Assembly (NCBI GenBank): GCA_045106195.1
Contig: JBGCEH010000022.1
Coordinates: 55,292 to 119,291 of the forward strand
Direction: 5' to 3'
Length of the DNA: 64,000 nt
DNA from: Granulosicoccus sp045106195
GTDB lineage: Bacteria > Pseudomonadota > Gammaproteobacteria > Granulosicoccales > Granulosicoccaceae
Positions 8,884 through 17,934 of this stretch are shown piece after piece; the stretch's first letter is position 1, and each line of letters begins with the position of its first letter. Made by a program: the position numbers and the translations under genes. The notes under the pieces are model-generated. The model ran no database searches. It was given only the letters and a program-made list of their open reading frames with translations, and had not been told where the DNA came from.

Positions 8884-9993
8884 TTATTTGATGTGCGTAG
8901 TAAGGTTCTCAAACCGGCGAGTGTTTATTTCCCTCCAGTCCCAGTCAATGCCAAGTCCGGGCTCCTCACTGGGATAGGCACAACCACTTTCCATGCGCAT
9001 ACCTGAGACGGTAATGTCATCAAGTTGCGGTATGTATTCCAGCCACGGCGCGTTGGGAATGGCGCAAACCAGACTGACATGCAATTCCATCAGAAAATGT
9101 GGACACACCGGTACATTATGAGCCTCCGCCAAGTGCGCCACCTTCAACCATGGCGTTATGCCACCAATGCGCGCGACATCCACCTGGACAATCGACGCAC
9201 CGCCAAGCATCAGATAATCCTTGAATTGCGACAGTGAATAGAGACTTTCTCCCACAGCAATCGGCACAGACGTCGTTGCTGCCAGCCGGGCGTGTTCCAT
9301 TACATCATCTGCTGGCATTGGCTCCTCAAACCAGGCAATATTGAATTCCTCGAGTACTCGCGCACGACGCGTAGCCTCAGCACGGCTGAATGCCTGATTG
9401 GCATCCACCATGATTTCCGACTGGTCGCCAACAGCCTCACGCACAGCTGACAGGCGTTCGCGATCCTGCGACAGATGAGGAAGCCCGATCTTGATCTTGG
9501 ATCCGGCAAATCCCAGCTCTCTTGCCTTTACCGCATCATCCACCAATGCCTGCGTTTCGATATGTAACCAACCGCCTTCAGTGGTGTACATCGGTACCGA
9601 TTTCCTGGCACCACCTGCCATCTGGTACAACGGTAACCTTGCTCGTTTACAGCGTAAATCCCATAACGCCGTATCAATGGCGGCAAGTGCCAGAGACGTT
9701 ATAGCGCCAACTGTTGTTGCATGCGTTGAAAACATCAGCATTCGCCACAAGCGCTCGATCTCGTTAGCATCCTGACCCGGAAGCTGCGGCACAAGCGTAT
9801 CGCGTAACAATGACATGACAGCTGGCCCACCCTGGCCAATAGTGTATGAGTAACCAACACCCACCGCACCATCACTATCCGTAATTTTTACAATGGGAGT
9901 CTGTTGACTGACAAAGGATTGAATGGCATCGGTGCGTATTACCTTCGGTACAAGATCTACCATGCACAGTTCGATATGTTCTATCAGCGCCAT
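8884..9993 (-). CDS. Enolase-superfamily sugar-acid dehydratase (mandelate racemase subgroup)
   Basis: The product has 369 residues with a complete active site: K166-x-K168, metal ligands D197, E223 and E249, and D272 paired with H299. The loop YSYTIGQGG resembles that of L-talarate/galactarate dehydratase-like enzymes. The family removes water from aldonic or aldaric acids to give 2-keto-3-deoxy acids. It lies four bases after the importer ATPase gene and 15 bases before the mutarotase gene, so it should act on the oxidised, hydrolysed sugar. It is a paralogue of the protein encoded at 2545 but belongs to a different operon. Confidence 0.83.
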   Translation of the reverse strand: MALIEHIELCMVDLVPKVIRTDAIQSFVSQQTPIVKITDSDGAVGVGYSYTIGQGGPAVMSLLRDTLVPQLPGQDANEIERLWRMLMFSTHATTVGAITSLALAAIDTALWDLRCKRARLPLYQMAGGARKSVPMYTTEGGWLHIETQALVDDAVKARELGFAGSKIKIGLPHLSQDRERLSAVREAVGDQSEIMVDANQAFSRAEATRRARVLEEFNIAWFEEPMPADDVMEHARLAATTSVPIAVGESLYSLSQFKDYLMLGGASIVQVDVARIGGITPWLKVAHLAEAHNVPVCPHFLMELHVSLVCAIPNAPWLEYIPQLDDITVSGMRMESGCAYPSEEPGLGIDWDWREINTRRFENLTTHIK

Positions 9994-9997
9994 AATG

Positions 9998-11092
9998 TCA
10001 TCCCAGGCTCATTTGCGTGTTGGCATCAAACAGATGCGCGCGACTCATATCCAGCTGACAGGCAAGCGTCTCCCCCATCACTACAGGACGAGGATTCAGC
10101 ATCTTGGCCTGAATTTCCTGATTGGCAATCTCACCGAACAACACGGTCTCTGTTCCCAGTGGTTCTGACAGATTTACCGTCAGCTTGAAGTTTGCCTTTT
10201 CGTCGCCGAGCGATAATCCATGACCTTCCGGCATCAGGTTATCTGCACGAAAACCGAAAACCACTGGTAGCTGCGCCTCCACCTTGCCAAGCATTCGAAT
10301 TGGCAGCGGTATCGACGTTCCATCACGGAGGACAATGCTTCTGGTATCGCTGGAGATGATGGCAGGTAACAGGTTCATGGGTGGTGAACCGATGAAGGTG
10401 GCAACGAAAGTATTTACGGGCTGCTCGAATACCTGTAGCGGTGTGCCCTGTTGTTCAATCCGACCATCGCGCATGATCACGATACGATCTGCCAACGTCA
10501 TGGCTTCAACCTGATCATGCGTGACGTAGACAATGGTGGTTGCTATGCGCTGATGCAATTTCTTTATCTCTACGCGCATTTGCGCGCGCAACTTTGCATC
10601 CAGATTTGACAAAGGCTCATCAAACAGGAAGACATCCGGATGACGAACAATGGCGCGACCCATCGCAACGCGCTGGCGCTGCCCACCGGACAACTCCGAA
10701 GGACGTCGATCGAGCAGTTCACCCAAACTCAAAATCTCGGCAGCATCGTCCACTGCTTTTTTTATCTCTTCCTCACTGCGATGCGCAATCTTCAAAGAGA
10801 ATCCCAGATTCTCCCCCACCGTCATGTGTGGGTACAGCGCGTAATTCTGAAAAACCATAGAGATATTACGATCACGCGGCGGTAACTCATTAACCAGATT
10901 TTCACCAATATGGATATCGCCAGCACTGAGTTCTTCCAGACCAGCAATCATGCGAAGCGTTGTGGATTTGCCACAACCAGACGGGCCAACCAGTACGACA
11001 AATTCATTGTGAGCAATATCCAGATCCAGACCATGGACGACTTGCAGATCACCATAGCGCTTGACGATATTGCTGAGTGTTACTCGTGCCAT
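9998..11092 (-). CDS. Carbohydrate ABC transporter ATP-binding protein (MalK/UgpC type)
   Basis: The product has 364 residues. Walker A GPSGCGKSTT is at about 36-45, the signature LSGGQRQRVA near 133-142, Walker B VFLFDEPLSNLD follows, and a C-terminal OB-type regulatory domain (about 240-364) is typical of the CUT1 sugar subfamily. It would form the dimeric motor of the importer with the two permeases encoded just upstream, with three- and 14-base spacings between their genes. A MalK-type ATPase usually accepts mono- or oligosaccharides or glycerol-3-phosphate. Confidence 0.93.
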   Translation of the reverse strand: MARVTLSNIVKRYGDLQVVHGLDLDIAHNEFVVLVGPSGCGKSTTLRMIAGLEELSAGDIHIGENLVNELPPRDRNISMVFQNYALYPHMTVGENLGFSLKIAHRSEEEIKKAVDDAAEILSLGELLDRRPSELSGGQRQRVAMGRAIVRHPDVFLFDEPLSNLDAKLRAQMRVEIKKLHQRIATTIVYVTHDQVEAMTLADRIVIMRDGRIEQQGTPLQVFEQPVNTFVATFIGSPPMNLLPAIISSDTRSIVLRDGTSIPLPIRMLGKVEAQLPVVFGFRADNLMPEGHGLSLGDEKANFKLTVNLSEPLGTETVLFGEIANQEIQAKMLNPRPVVMGETLACQLDMSRAHLFDANTQMSLG

Positions 11093-11095
11093 TTG

Positions 11096-11962
11096 CTATC
11101 CCTTAACCCCGCCAAATGTAAGACCACTGATGAGATGCTTTTGCACAATGAAAGTTAAAATCAGTGCCGGTATGATCATCAGGACAGCCAACGCGCACAT
11201 GCCACCCCAATTGATGGTGAATTCAGACGTAAAGTCCAGCAACCCGACAGGCATTGTCTTGCTAAACACTGAACGCGTAATCTGACTGGCCAGCGCGTAT
11301 TCGTTCCATGACGTGAGAAAGGCAAAAATGGCAGCCGATGCAACACCTGCGCGAGCCACCGGAAATTCAACTTTCCAGAAAGCTTGCCAGCGGGTGCATC
11401 CATCGATCTCTGCCGCTTCGGCAAGTTCACGAGGCACTTGCCGGAAAAATCCATCTATCAACCAGATAGAAAAAGGTACATTCATGGCAACGTAAACCAG
11501 GATGAGAGCAAAGTGTGTGTCAATGATGCCTAGTCTTGCAAACACAATGAACAAGGGTAATGACAAGGCAACACCCGGCACCGCGCGTGTGAGCATAAAT
11601 CCGACAAACATCGCAGATTTTCCGCGAAATCGATAGCGTGCAAATGCATAACCACCGGCAATGCCTACGAGTATGGCTATTACAGTGCTGCTTATCGATA
11701 TGATGAGCGAGTTCATGAAGTATCGACCTACCGGCACTCCGCCCTCGCCCACCGCACCAAACATTGCGCGATAATGATCAAGATTAAGACTGTTGGGTAT
11801 CCACACCGGAGGCTTGGCCATAATCTCGACCGTGGGCCGGAACGAATTAAGCACAATCCAGAGGCCAGGCAAACAGATGATAGACATTGCGACAAACAAG
11901 GTCACTAGATGTGCGGATCGCAAAGCCAGCTTTTTGATGCGATGCTGCTGATTGATTTCCAT
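11096..11962 (-). CDS. Carbohydrate ABC transporter permease (MalG type)
   Basis: The product has 288 residues with six predicted helices. The cytoplasmic EAA loop reads ELAEAAEIDGCTRWQAFWKVEFP, where it docks on the ATPase, and an N-terminal helix precedes a periplasmic loop starting RPTVEIMAKPPVW, a MalG-subfamily trait. It lies 14 bases after the MalF-type gene and three bases before the ATPase gene, so the three are co-transcribed. Confidence 0.93.
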   Translation of the reverse strand: MEINQQHRIKKLALRSAHLVTLFVAMSIICLPGLWIVLNSFRPTVEIMAKPPVWIPNSLNLDHYRAMFGAVGEGGVPVGRYFMNSLIISISSTVIAILVGIAGGYAFARYRFRGKSAMFVGFMLTRAVPGVALSLPLFIVFARLGIIDTHFALILVYVAMNVPFSIWLIDGFFRQVPRELAEAAEIDGCTRWQAFWKVEFPVARAGVASAAIFAFLTSWNEYALASQITRSVFSKTMPVGLLDFTSEFTINWGGMCALAVLMIIPALILTFIVQKHLISGLTFGGVKG

Positions 11963-11976
11963 GTCAGCGTTTCATA

Positions 11977-12879
11977 TCAGTGGTTGAAACCCAGGGCTGC
12001 ACGAGATGCACTTAGCTTTCGGAAGAAATAGATAGTAAAAAAGATAGCAAGAAAAATCGATATATAGCCCATGGCGTTAGCCAGCCCCATCTTCGCATCA
12101 ACGTAGCCTGTACGACCAATCAACGTCCAGAGTAGCTCAGTGCGTCTTGCGGGCCCCCCATTGGTCATGATATGTACGATGTCATACGCCCTCGCAACAT
12201 CCAGACTGCGTATTGCCAACGCGATATAGATAAACGGCATGAGAAACGGCAACGTGATGTGCCGAAACGATTGCCATGGAGTACATCCGTCCACCTTTGC
12301 AGCCTCCAGGGGGTCACGCGGTATCGCAAACAGTCCTGCCAAAATGAGGATGGCGAAGATGGACGTGGACATCCACACTTCTGCAAAAATGATCGAAAAC
12401 ATCGCCAGCTTGCCATCAACCAGCCACGCAATTGCCTGGTCGGTTATCCCCAGCGATTGCAAGGCGTTATTAACCAAGCCGACGTTATCATTGAAAATGA
12501 ACTTGAACTGAAAACCGACCAGTATGGGAGAAAACATCATGGGAAACATCATGATCGTTCGCAGCCAACGTTGCCCCCACGTCACCTTGTTCACCAGCAA
12601 CGCAAGGCCCAGACCAAGCAGCAACTCAAGGTTTAGAGCGATAGTCAACAGGAATACCGTTCGTCCAAACGCCCACCAGAAGTTGGCGTCCCCAGCCACC
12701 TTTACATAGTTGTATTCGCCAATCCACTTGAACAGAGAATCTGGACGCGTCAGTCTGTAAGCAGTGAAACTGGAATACAGAGACAACAACAAAGGAATGA
12801 GCACTACCGCCGACAGGATAATTATGGCGGGCATCACCAGAACCAACCATGGCGGTAGTCTCAGAGGCAGTCTAAACAC
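11977..12879 (-). CDS. Carbohydrate ABC transporter permease (MalF type)
   Basis: The product has 300 residues and six helices, with the EAA loop LEAAKVDGCTPWQSFRHITLP. Its N-terminal ILSAVVLIPLLLSLYSSFTAYRL helix and the WWAFGRTVFLL segment are typical of MalF/UgpA-type subunits of CUT1 importers. It follows the binding-protein gene by 54 bases, the usual place for the first permease of such an operon. Confidence 0.92.
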   Translation of the reverse strand: MFRLPLRLPPWLVLVMPAIIILSAVVLIPLLLSLYSSFTAYRLTRPDSLFKWIGEYNYVKVAGDANFWWAFGRTVFLLTIALNLELLLGLGLALLVNKVTWGQRWLRTIMMFPMMFSPILVGFQFKFIFNDNVGLVNNALQSLGITDQAIAWLVDGKLAMFSIIFAEVWMSTSIFAILILAGLFAIPRDPLEAAKVDGCTPWQSFRHITLPFLMPFIYIALAIRSLDVARAYDIVHIMTNGGPARRTELLWTLIGRTGYVDAKMGLANAMGYISIFLAIFFTIYFFRKLSASRAALGFNH

Positions 12880-12933
12880 GGCAGATACTATGCCCGCCTT
12901 GTATCGTCTGCATTAAATATAGAACCCAAGAGA

Positions 12934-14244
12934 TTAGTAAACTCCGTTTTCCTGCATGATCTCATCCACAGCTTCAGAGGCAATTTCAAGCGCCTCAGCA
13001 GACGTCCGGTCACCCAGAATCGCAGCCTGCAACTCAGGATATATAACGTTGGTAGCCTCTATCCAATACGGGGTTTTAGGCGCAGGAAAAGCATGGCTTG
13101 AGGCGGCCTGAAAAGCTTCCAGAACTTCAGTCCGGTATTCGTCGCCATCGGCTGCTTGTACCACTTGATCCCAGACAGCGGTTCGCGTAGGCAACGGACC
13201 TGCAGAGCTCTCCAGCGACTGGCTTTCTTCATTAGTCAGAAATGCAACCAGAGAGGCCGCAGCTTCCTTGTTCTCACACGACTCGGTGACCGAAAAGCCA
13301 TGATGCCCTGACCAACCGGTTCGAACACCCGCACTGCCCTGCGGTTGTACCTTGACGCCAACATTGCCCGCAATCTTGGAGCTTTCCGGATCGTTGAAAA
13401 ATCCTGCCCAACCAGGCCAGTCAAGATTAATCGCTACTGTGCCTGACGCAAAGCCCTGGCCTAACTCATCCCATAAGTACGAGGTTGTGCCTTTAGGTGT
13501 TGCTCCCGCCTGATAAACCTTGACGAACCAATCCAGCGCACGCATTCCCGCCTCACTATTGAACGCTGGAGACCAGTCATCGTTGAACAACTGTCCGCCC
13601 TCTGCAACGACCAACTCATAGAATCTACCGACAATGGCCTCGTCTTTTCCAGCAAACTGAGTACCATAGAAATTGGGCGGATCGGCAAAGAAGATAGCCT
13701 GATCAGCTACCTGATCCCAAGTGTCCGGAGGCGTCAGCTCGTAGCCATATTCAGCCATGAATTTTGTCTTGTTGTCCTCGTTCTCGTAAAGGTCCTTCTG
13801 ATAGTAAAGAGCCGATACGTCAAACTGCGCCCTAGGCAACATGACCAGATTGTCGCCAATCATTGAGGCTGCTATGTTAGACGGAACGTACTCTGCGATG
13901 AATTCGGGAGTGAGAAACGGCGTCAAATCTGTATAAAGACTAGGATACTGCGATGCAAAGGATGAATGGTTGGAACCAACACACCAGCCTAGCGATCCAG
14001 CAGCAAGATCTGATTTGAATTCCTTGTCCAGTTCGAAATGATTTTTCTTGGAAATCACATTAACCGTGGCACCGGTCTCTGTTTCCCATTCTGCAATACG
14101 TGCGTACAACGCTTCATACTGCTGCCCGCCAATCAATTTCGCATCAATGGATACCCCGTCAAACTCACCAGCGTCTGCCAGTGTTGCGATTGCCATTAAT
14201 GGAACTGCCAGCGATGAGGCCAGCCAGTAACCAGATCGATTCAT
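12934..14244 (-). CDS. Carbohydrate ABC transporter extracellular solute-binding protein
   Basis: The product has 436 residues. A signal peptide ends near residue 25 (ATLADA|GEF) and the mature part is a family-1 binding protein (COG1653) with the WDELGQGFASGTVAINLDWPG hinge-region pattern. I chose the ATG at 14244 because GGAGGG lies about nine bases upstream and the signal peptide begins there; the longer frame is not plausible. It is the first gene of the importer operon and defines its specificity, which cannot be read from the sequence alone. Confidence 0.9.
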   Translation of the reverse strand: MNRSGYWLASSLAVPLMAIATLADAGEFDGVSIDAKLIGGQQYEALYARIAEWETETGATVNVISKKNHFELDKEFKSDLAAGSLGWCVGSNHSSFASQYPSLYTDLTPFLTPEFIAEYVPSNIAASMIGDNLVMLPRAQFDVSALYYQKDLYENEDNKTKFMAEYGYELTPPDTWDQVADQAIFFADPPNFYGTQFAGKDEAIVGRFYELVVAEGGQLFNDDWSPAFNSEAGMRALDWFVKVYQAGATPKGTTSYLWDELGQGFASGTVAINLDWPGWAGFFNDPESSKIAGNVGVKVQPQGSAGVRTGWSGHHGFSVTESCENKEAAASLVAFLTNEESQSLESSAGPLPTRTAVWDQVVQAADGDEYRTEVLEAFQAASSHAFPAPKTPYWIEATNVIYPELQAAILGDRTSAEALEIASEAVDEIMQENGVY

Positions 14245-14318
14245 AAAAACACCCTCCACTCGTCTTTGTCTTTGGAAAAAACCGAAATACACCGGACACA
14301 CGCCCAGACTGATTTCAA

Positions 14319-14347
14319 ATATAAACCGTACTTTCACATATAATCAA
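14319..14347 (-). promoter_or_regulatory. Candidate sigma-70 promoter of the sugar importer operon
   Basis: On the minus strand TTGATT (14347-14342) and TTATAT (14324-14319) are separated by 17 bases, about 75 bases before the binding-protein start. The spacing and AT-rich -10 are good; the assignment is by eye only. The same 190-base divergent region also serves the amidohydrolase at 14435 and contains a short palindrome GCCGTGAACGGC that could be an operator. Confidence 0.35.
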
Positions 14348-14434
14348 GCAAACAATTTCCTGAAGCGGCCGTGAACGGCTCAAACGACAATCAAATGCAC
14401 GGCTCTGGCCCGTACTATTCACTGGAGTTCAAAC

Positions 14435-15286
14435 ATGATCATCGATACGCACCTGCACCTGATATACCGCGACCTACTGTCCTACCCATGGCTAGAGAAC
14501 ATTGAGGCGCTGAATAATGATGCGACATATGATGACTATCAGCGTGTTGCAAAAAGGGTGGGAATTGGCGCGGCCGTGCATATGGAAGTCGATGTTGCCG
14601 ACGTGGATAGGGATGCAGAGACTGATCTTGTTCGCTCGTTGATGGACTCACCTGATTCACTGATCAAAGGTGCCATCGCATCTTGCAGACCTGAATCTGA
14701 CGATTTTGCTGCATGGCTGGACAAACAACTCGAACGGGAAGAGGTTATGGGGATAAGACGTGTACTGCATGTAGCTCCTGACGATCTGTCGACGAGCAAC
14801 AGGTTCAGAGACAACGTCAAACGCTTGTCAGATACGCAATTAACGTTTGATCTTTGCGTCTTGCCTACGCAAATGCTACAGGCTATCGAGTTGGTTGATC
14901 ATTGTCCGCAGGTATCATTTATTCTTGATCATTGCGGCGTGCCAGATATCAAAGGCGGTGCATTTGATCCCTGGAGCAGTCAGATTACTCAATTGTCAAA
15001 GCGCACGAACGTCACGGCCAAAATATCCGGTGTCATGGCCTATACCGATACTGACAATTGGGTTCTTGATGACATTCGCCCCTACGTCGAACACACCATT
15101 AAAGCATTTGGGTGGGATAGAGTGATTTGGGGCAGTGATAGTCCCGTGTGCACGCTGGCCGGACAACTGGAAACGTGGGTAGCAGCTACCCACGCACTGC
15201 TTACCGATTGCTCCCCTGATGAGAGAGACAAACTGCTTTGGCGCAATGCGAGCTCCTTATGGAACATAAATGACGGAGTTGGATAG
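14435..15286 (+). CDS. COG3618 amidohydrolase, L-fuconolactonase-like
   Basis: The product has 283 residues and a TIM-barrel metal-dependent hydrolase fold. Visible motifs are the N-terminal DTHLHL (H6, H8), LDHCG in the middle and WGSDSPV near the end with catalytic D235. This pattern belongs to the COG3618 group (L-fuconolactonase, 2-pyrone-4,6-dicarboxylate lactonase). CTGGAG eight bases before the ATG is a good ribosome site. Being divergent from the sugar operon, it probably hydrolyses the lactone made by the dehydrogenase there. Confidence 0.82.
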   Translation: MIIDTHLHLIYRDLLSYPWLENIEALNNDATYDDYQRVAKRVGIGAAVHMEVDVADVDRDAETDLVRSLMDSPDSLIKGAIASCRPESDDFAAWLDKQLEREEVMGIRRVLHVAPDDLSTSNRFRDNVKRLSDTQLTFDLCVLPTQMLQAIELVDHCPQVSFILDHCGVPDIKGGAFDPWSSQITQLSKRTNVTAKISGVMAYTDTDNWVLDDIRPYVEHTIKAFGWDRVIWGSDSPVCTLAGQLETWVAATHALLTDCSPDERDKLLWRNASSLWNINDGVG

Positions 15287-15582
15287 CGTTGACGCTAAGC
15301 AAGTGGTGTCGAGTTGAACACGGCGTCAGCCGGCAGACTATTAGAACCAGAATGATGTCACCCCGCCTCCGCGGCGATGACTGACCTTGAGGCTGTGCGA
15401 TGTCAGGGATGACTGTTTTAGGCAATGAGCGTATGCGGGAACGACCATTTGCAAGAATGACAACTTGCCACACATCTGGAGATCGCGTCATGAGAAAGTA
15501 ACGGTTGAACAGCCAAGTAGACGCGCCCTTCATTCGCTGGTATACAGGTTGCCTCGATCAAAAGCATAGGCTAGGCGACTGT
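15287..15582. repeat. Non-coding spacer with degenerate REP-like palindrome
   Basis: The 296 bases between the amidohydrolase and the thiolase contain no credible gene. At about 15354-15380 there is a GC-rich palindromic stretch (GTCACCCCGC, CTCC, GCGGCGATGAC) followed by further GGGAACGAC and AGAATGAC pieces. These resemble the widespread dispersed repeat built on CGTCATTCCCGCG. A second, better-formed relative lies at 53407. Mobility or function is not established. Confidence 0.3.
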
Positions 15583-16767
15583 ATGAGTTCGGACATCTAC
15601 ATCATTGACGGCGCACGTACCGCGATTGGCACATTCGGCGGCTCTCTGGCTTCGCAGACACCTATCGATCTAGCCACTCTGGTAACGAGCGAAGCCATGA
15701 GTCGCAGCCAGGTGGACCCGGCGAGCGTGGGCCATGTTGTTTTTGGCCATGTCATTAACACCGAACCCCGAGACATGTACCTGTCTCGAGTAGCAGCTAT
15801 CGATGCAGGCATACCGCAGGAAACACCGGCACTTAACGTCAATCGTCTTTGCGGCTCTGGCGCACAGGCAGTTGTCTCGGCAGCACAGCATCTAATGATC
15901 GGCGATGCCGATATCGCCATTGCCGGTGGAAGTGAAGTCATGTCCCGCTCCCCGCATGTGCTTTCGGCTGCGCGTTTCGGTCAGAAAATGGGCGAGGTAT
16001 CGATGGTGGATATGATGCTTGGCGCGTTATCGGATCCGTTCGGCGCAGGACATATGGGTATCACTGCCGAAAACGTTGCAAACGAAAACGCCATTAGCCG
16101 AGAACAGCAGGATGAATTCGCCGCCGAGAGCCAACGACGTGCACATGCCGCTATCGAAGCGGGATACTTTATGGATCAGATTGTTCCGGTATCAGTAAAG
16201 GTTCGGCGCGAAATGGTCAATTTCGACACGGACGAACACCCCAAGCCGGATACCACCGCCGAAAGTCTTGCCAACTTAAGAGCAGCATTCAAGAAAGACG
16301 GCAGCGTCACGGCAGGTAACGCCTCTGGCATCAATGACGGAGCAGCCGCGATGGTCCTTGCAAGCAAGGCGGCGGTCGACAAGCAGGGTCTCAAACCAAG
16401 AGCAAAATTTCTAGGATATGCGCACGCTGGCGTACGCCCGGACATTATGGGCATTGGCCCGGTTCCAGCAGTGAGTTCGCTACTGAAAAAACTGGGTATG
16501 TCGCATGACCAGTTTGACGTTATCGAGTCCAACGAGGCATTTGCCGCACAGGCTTGCGCTGTCAACAAGCAATTGAACCTGAATACCGACAAGGTCAATC
16601 CCAACGGCGGCGCAATAGCCCTTGGCCACCCTGTCGGTGCAACCGGCTCTATTCTGGTGATCAAGGTGCTGCATGAGCTTCAGCGAATCGACGGACAATT
16701 CGGTTTGATCACCATGTGTATCGGCGGCGGTCAAGGTATCGCTCTGGCGATAGAACGTCAGCGCTGA
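15583..16767 (+). CDS. Acetyl-CoA C-acyltransferase (thiolase)
   Basis: The product has 394 residues, the normal size for a biosynthetic-type thiolase. Catalytic residues are visible: nucleophilic C90 in NRLCGSGAQA, H349 in GGAIALGHPVGATG and C379 in MCIGGGQG. It condenses or cleaves acetoacetyl-CoA-type thioesters. I chose the ATG at 15583 because MSSDIYIIDGARTA is the standard thiolase N-terminus; the frame upstream does not fit. It may serve acetoacetate or branched acid metabolism; the link to the sugar cluster is only positional. Confidence 0.93.
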   Translation: MSSDIYIIDGARTAIGTFGGSLASQTPIDLATLVTSEAMSRSQVDPASVGHVVFGHVINTEPRDMYLSRVAAIDAGIPQETPALNVNRLCGSGAQAVVSAAQHLMIGDADIAIAGGSEVMSRSPHVLSAARFGQKMGEVSMVDMMLGALSDPFGAGHMGITAENVANENAISREQQDEFAAESQRRAHAAIEAGYFMDQIVPVSVKVRREMVNFDTDEHPKPDTTAESLANLRAAFKKDGSVTAGNASGINDGAAAMVLASKAAVDKQGLKPRAKFLGYAHAGVRPDIMGIGPVPAVSSLLKKLGMSHDQFDVIESNEAFAAQACAVNKQLNLNTDKVNPNGGAIALGHPVGATGSILVIKVLHELQRIDGQFGLITMCIGGGQGIALAIERQR

Positions 16768-16789
16768 TACTGCGCATCTGAAAGAACTG

Positions 16790-17386
16790 CTAGCGGGCAG
16801 CCCCTCTCAGGGCTGCCCTGATCATCTGCTCAACCGTCTCGTCAGGGCTTGCATGTTTGTCGAGTAACTTGACTGCCTCTGCAGGCTTGTAGCCCAGCGC
16901 AGCCAATGCCTCCTCAGCCTGCGTTCGCGCAGACTCATCATTAGTTTTGGGCCTGTTGCCAGTAGGCAAACCACCCACATCCAGTACATCCACTTTATCC
17001 TGTAACTCCACAAGCAGCCGTTCTGCCGTCTTCTTGCCAATACCCGGTACACGCACAAGCGCTGTAACATCTTTTGTGGATATGCAGGAAAGAAACTCAT
17101 CGGTACTCATCCCCGATAATATTGATAATGCAACTTTGGCACCCACGCCATTCACTTTGAGCAAAGCCCGAAACAACACACGTTCTGTACGACTTGCAAA
17201 GCCATAAAGTAGCTGGGCATCTTCGCGCACAACCATATGCACGAGCAGTGAGACAGATTCGTTCAGCGGTGGCAAAGCATAAAATGTGGACATGGGGGCA
17301 TCCACTTCATATCCCACACCTTGTACGTCGATAACCAGTGAGGGAGGATTTTTCTCAAGCAACTTGCCTGTCAGTCGACCAATCAC
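16790..17386 (-). CDS. ruvA: Holliday junction DNA helicase subunit RuvA
   Basis: The product has 198 residues. An N-terminal OB fold (MIGRLTGKLLEK), a helix-hairpin-helix region with VNGVGAKVALSIL and VPGIGKKTAERLLVEL, and the C-terminal RuvB-binding domain (EEALAALGYKPAEA) are all present. RuvA tetramers hold Holliday junctions for branch migration by RuvB. Its ATG overlaps the ruvC stop (ATGA). The usual downstream partner ruvB is absent here; the next gene is the convergent thiolase. Confidence 0.97.
   Translation of the reverse strand: MIGRLTGKLLEKNPPSLVIDVQGVGYEVDAPMSTFYALPPLNESVSLLVHMVVREDAQLLYGFASRTERVLFRALLKVNGVGAKVALSILSGMSTDEFLSCISTKDVTALVRVPGIGKKTAERLLVELQDKVDVLDVGGLPTGNRPKTNDESARTQAEEALAALGYKPAEAVKLLDKHASPDETVEQMIRAALRGAAR
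16795..16818. terminator. Strong inverted repeat at the thiolase/ruvA convergence
   Basis: GGGCAGCCC (16795-16803) and GGGCTGCCC (16810-16818) form a perfect nine-pair stem with a six-base loop. It lies inside the last codons of ruvA and 28 bases after the thiolase stop. Neither side has a clear T tract, so it may be a weak or Rho-assisted bidirectional terminator. The role is inferred. Confidence 0.35.
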
Positions 17387-17934
17387 ATTCTTAGCCCTCG
17401 TCCCCGTGCGCGTTTTCGTACAGGCATCGGAGAACCCCCTGGCACCTTGCGCGAGTGCGCATGACAGATAGCAATAGCCAGCCCATCTGCTGCATCGACT
17501 TGCACAACAGGCACAATCTGCAACAGCGCGCGCACCATAGTCTGTACCTGGTTCTTATCTGCGGAGCCAGACCCGGTTACCACTTTCTTGACAAGCCTTG
17601 GAGCGTATTCAGATACCGAAAGCTGTTGCGAGACGGCCGCGGTGATTGCAGCCCCACGTGCCTGACCGAGCTTAAGCGCTGACATGGGATTATTACTGAG
17701 AAACACCTGTTCGATAGCAACCTCCTGAGGTTGCCACTGCATGATTACTTCACCCAGGGCCGAGTAGATATGACCCAGCCTTTCAGGAAAGGTCTCACCT
17801 TTGACTCTGATGTGACCATGTGCAAGATGAAAACTGCGAGCTCCATCAGATTCGATCACACCATACCCGGTGACCACTGAGCCCGGATCGATGCCCAGTA
17901 CCCGAATCAACCCCCTGGAGCGGTTGCCTGTCAT
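17383..17934 (-). CDS. ruvC: Crossover junction endodeoxyribonuclease RuvC
   Basis: The product has 183 residues with all four acidic catalytic residues: D16 (GIDPGS), E75 (AIEQVF), D147 and D150 (DAADGLAIA). The RNase-H-like nuclease resolves Holliday junctions with RuvAB. ATGA overlaps link it both to yebC upstream and to ruvA downstream, so the three are translationally coupled. The C-terminus is a short basic tail (VRKRARGRG). Confidence 0.96.
   Translation of the reverse strand: MTGNRSRGLIRVLGIDPGSVVTGYGVIESDGARSFHLAHGHIRVKGETFPERLGHIYSALGEVIMQWQPQEVAIEQVFLSNNPMSALKLGQARGAAITAAVSQQLSVSEYAPRLVKKVVTGSGSADKNQVQTMVRALLQIVPVVQVDAADGLAIAICHAHSRKVPGGSPMPVRKRARGRGLRM

Noticed and set aside
15201..15533. 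Minus-strand 110-codon frame after the amidohydrolase gene
   Set aside because: It spans the REP-like spacer and the end of a well-supported gene on the other strand.
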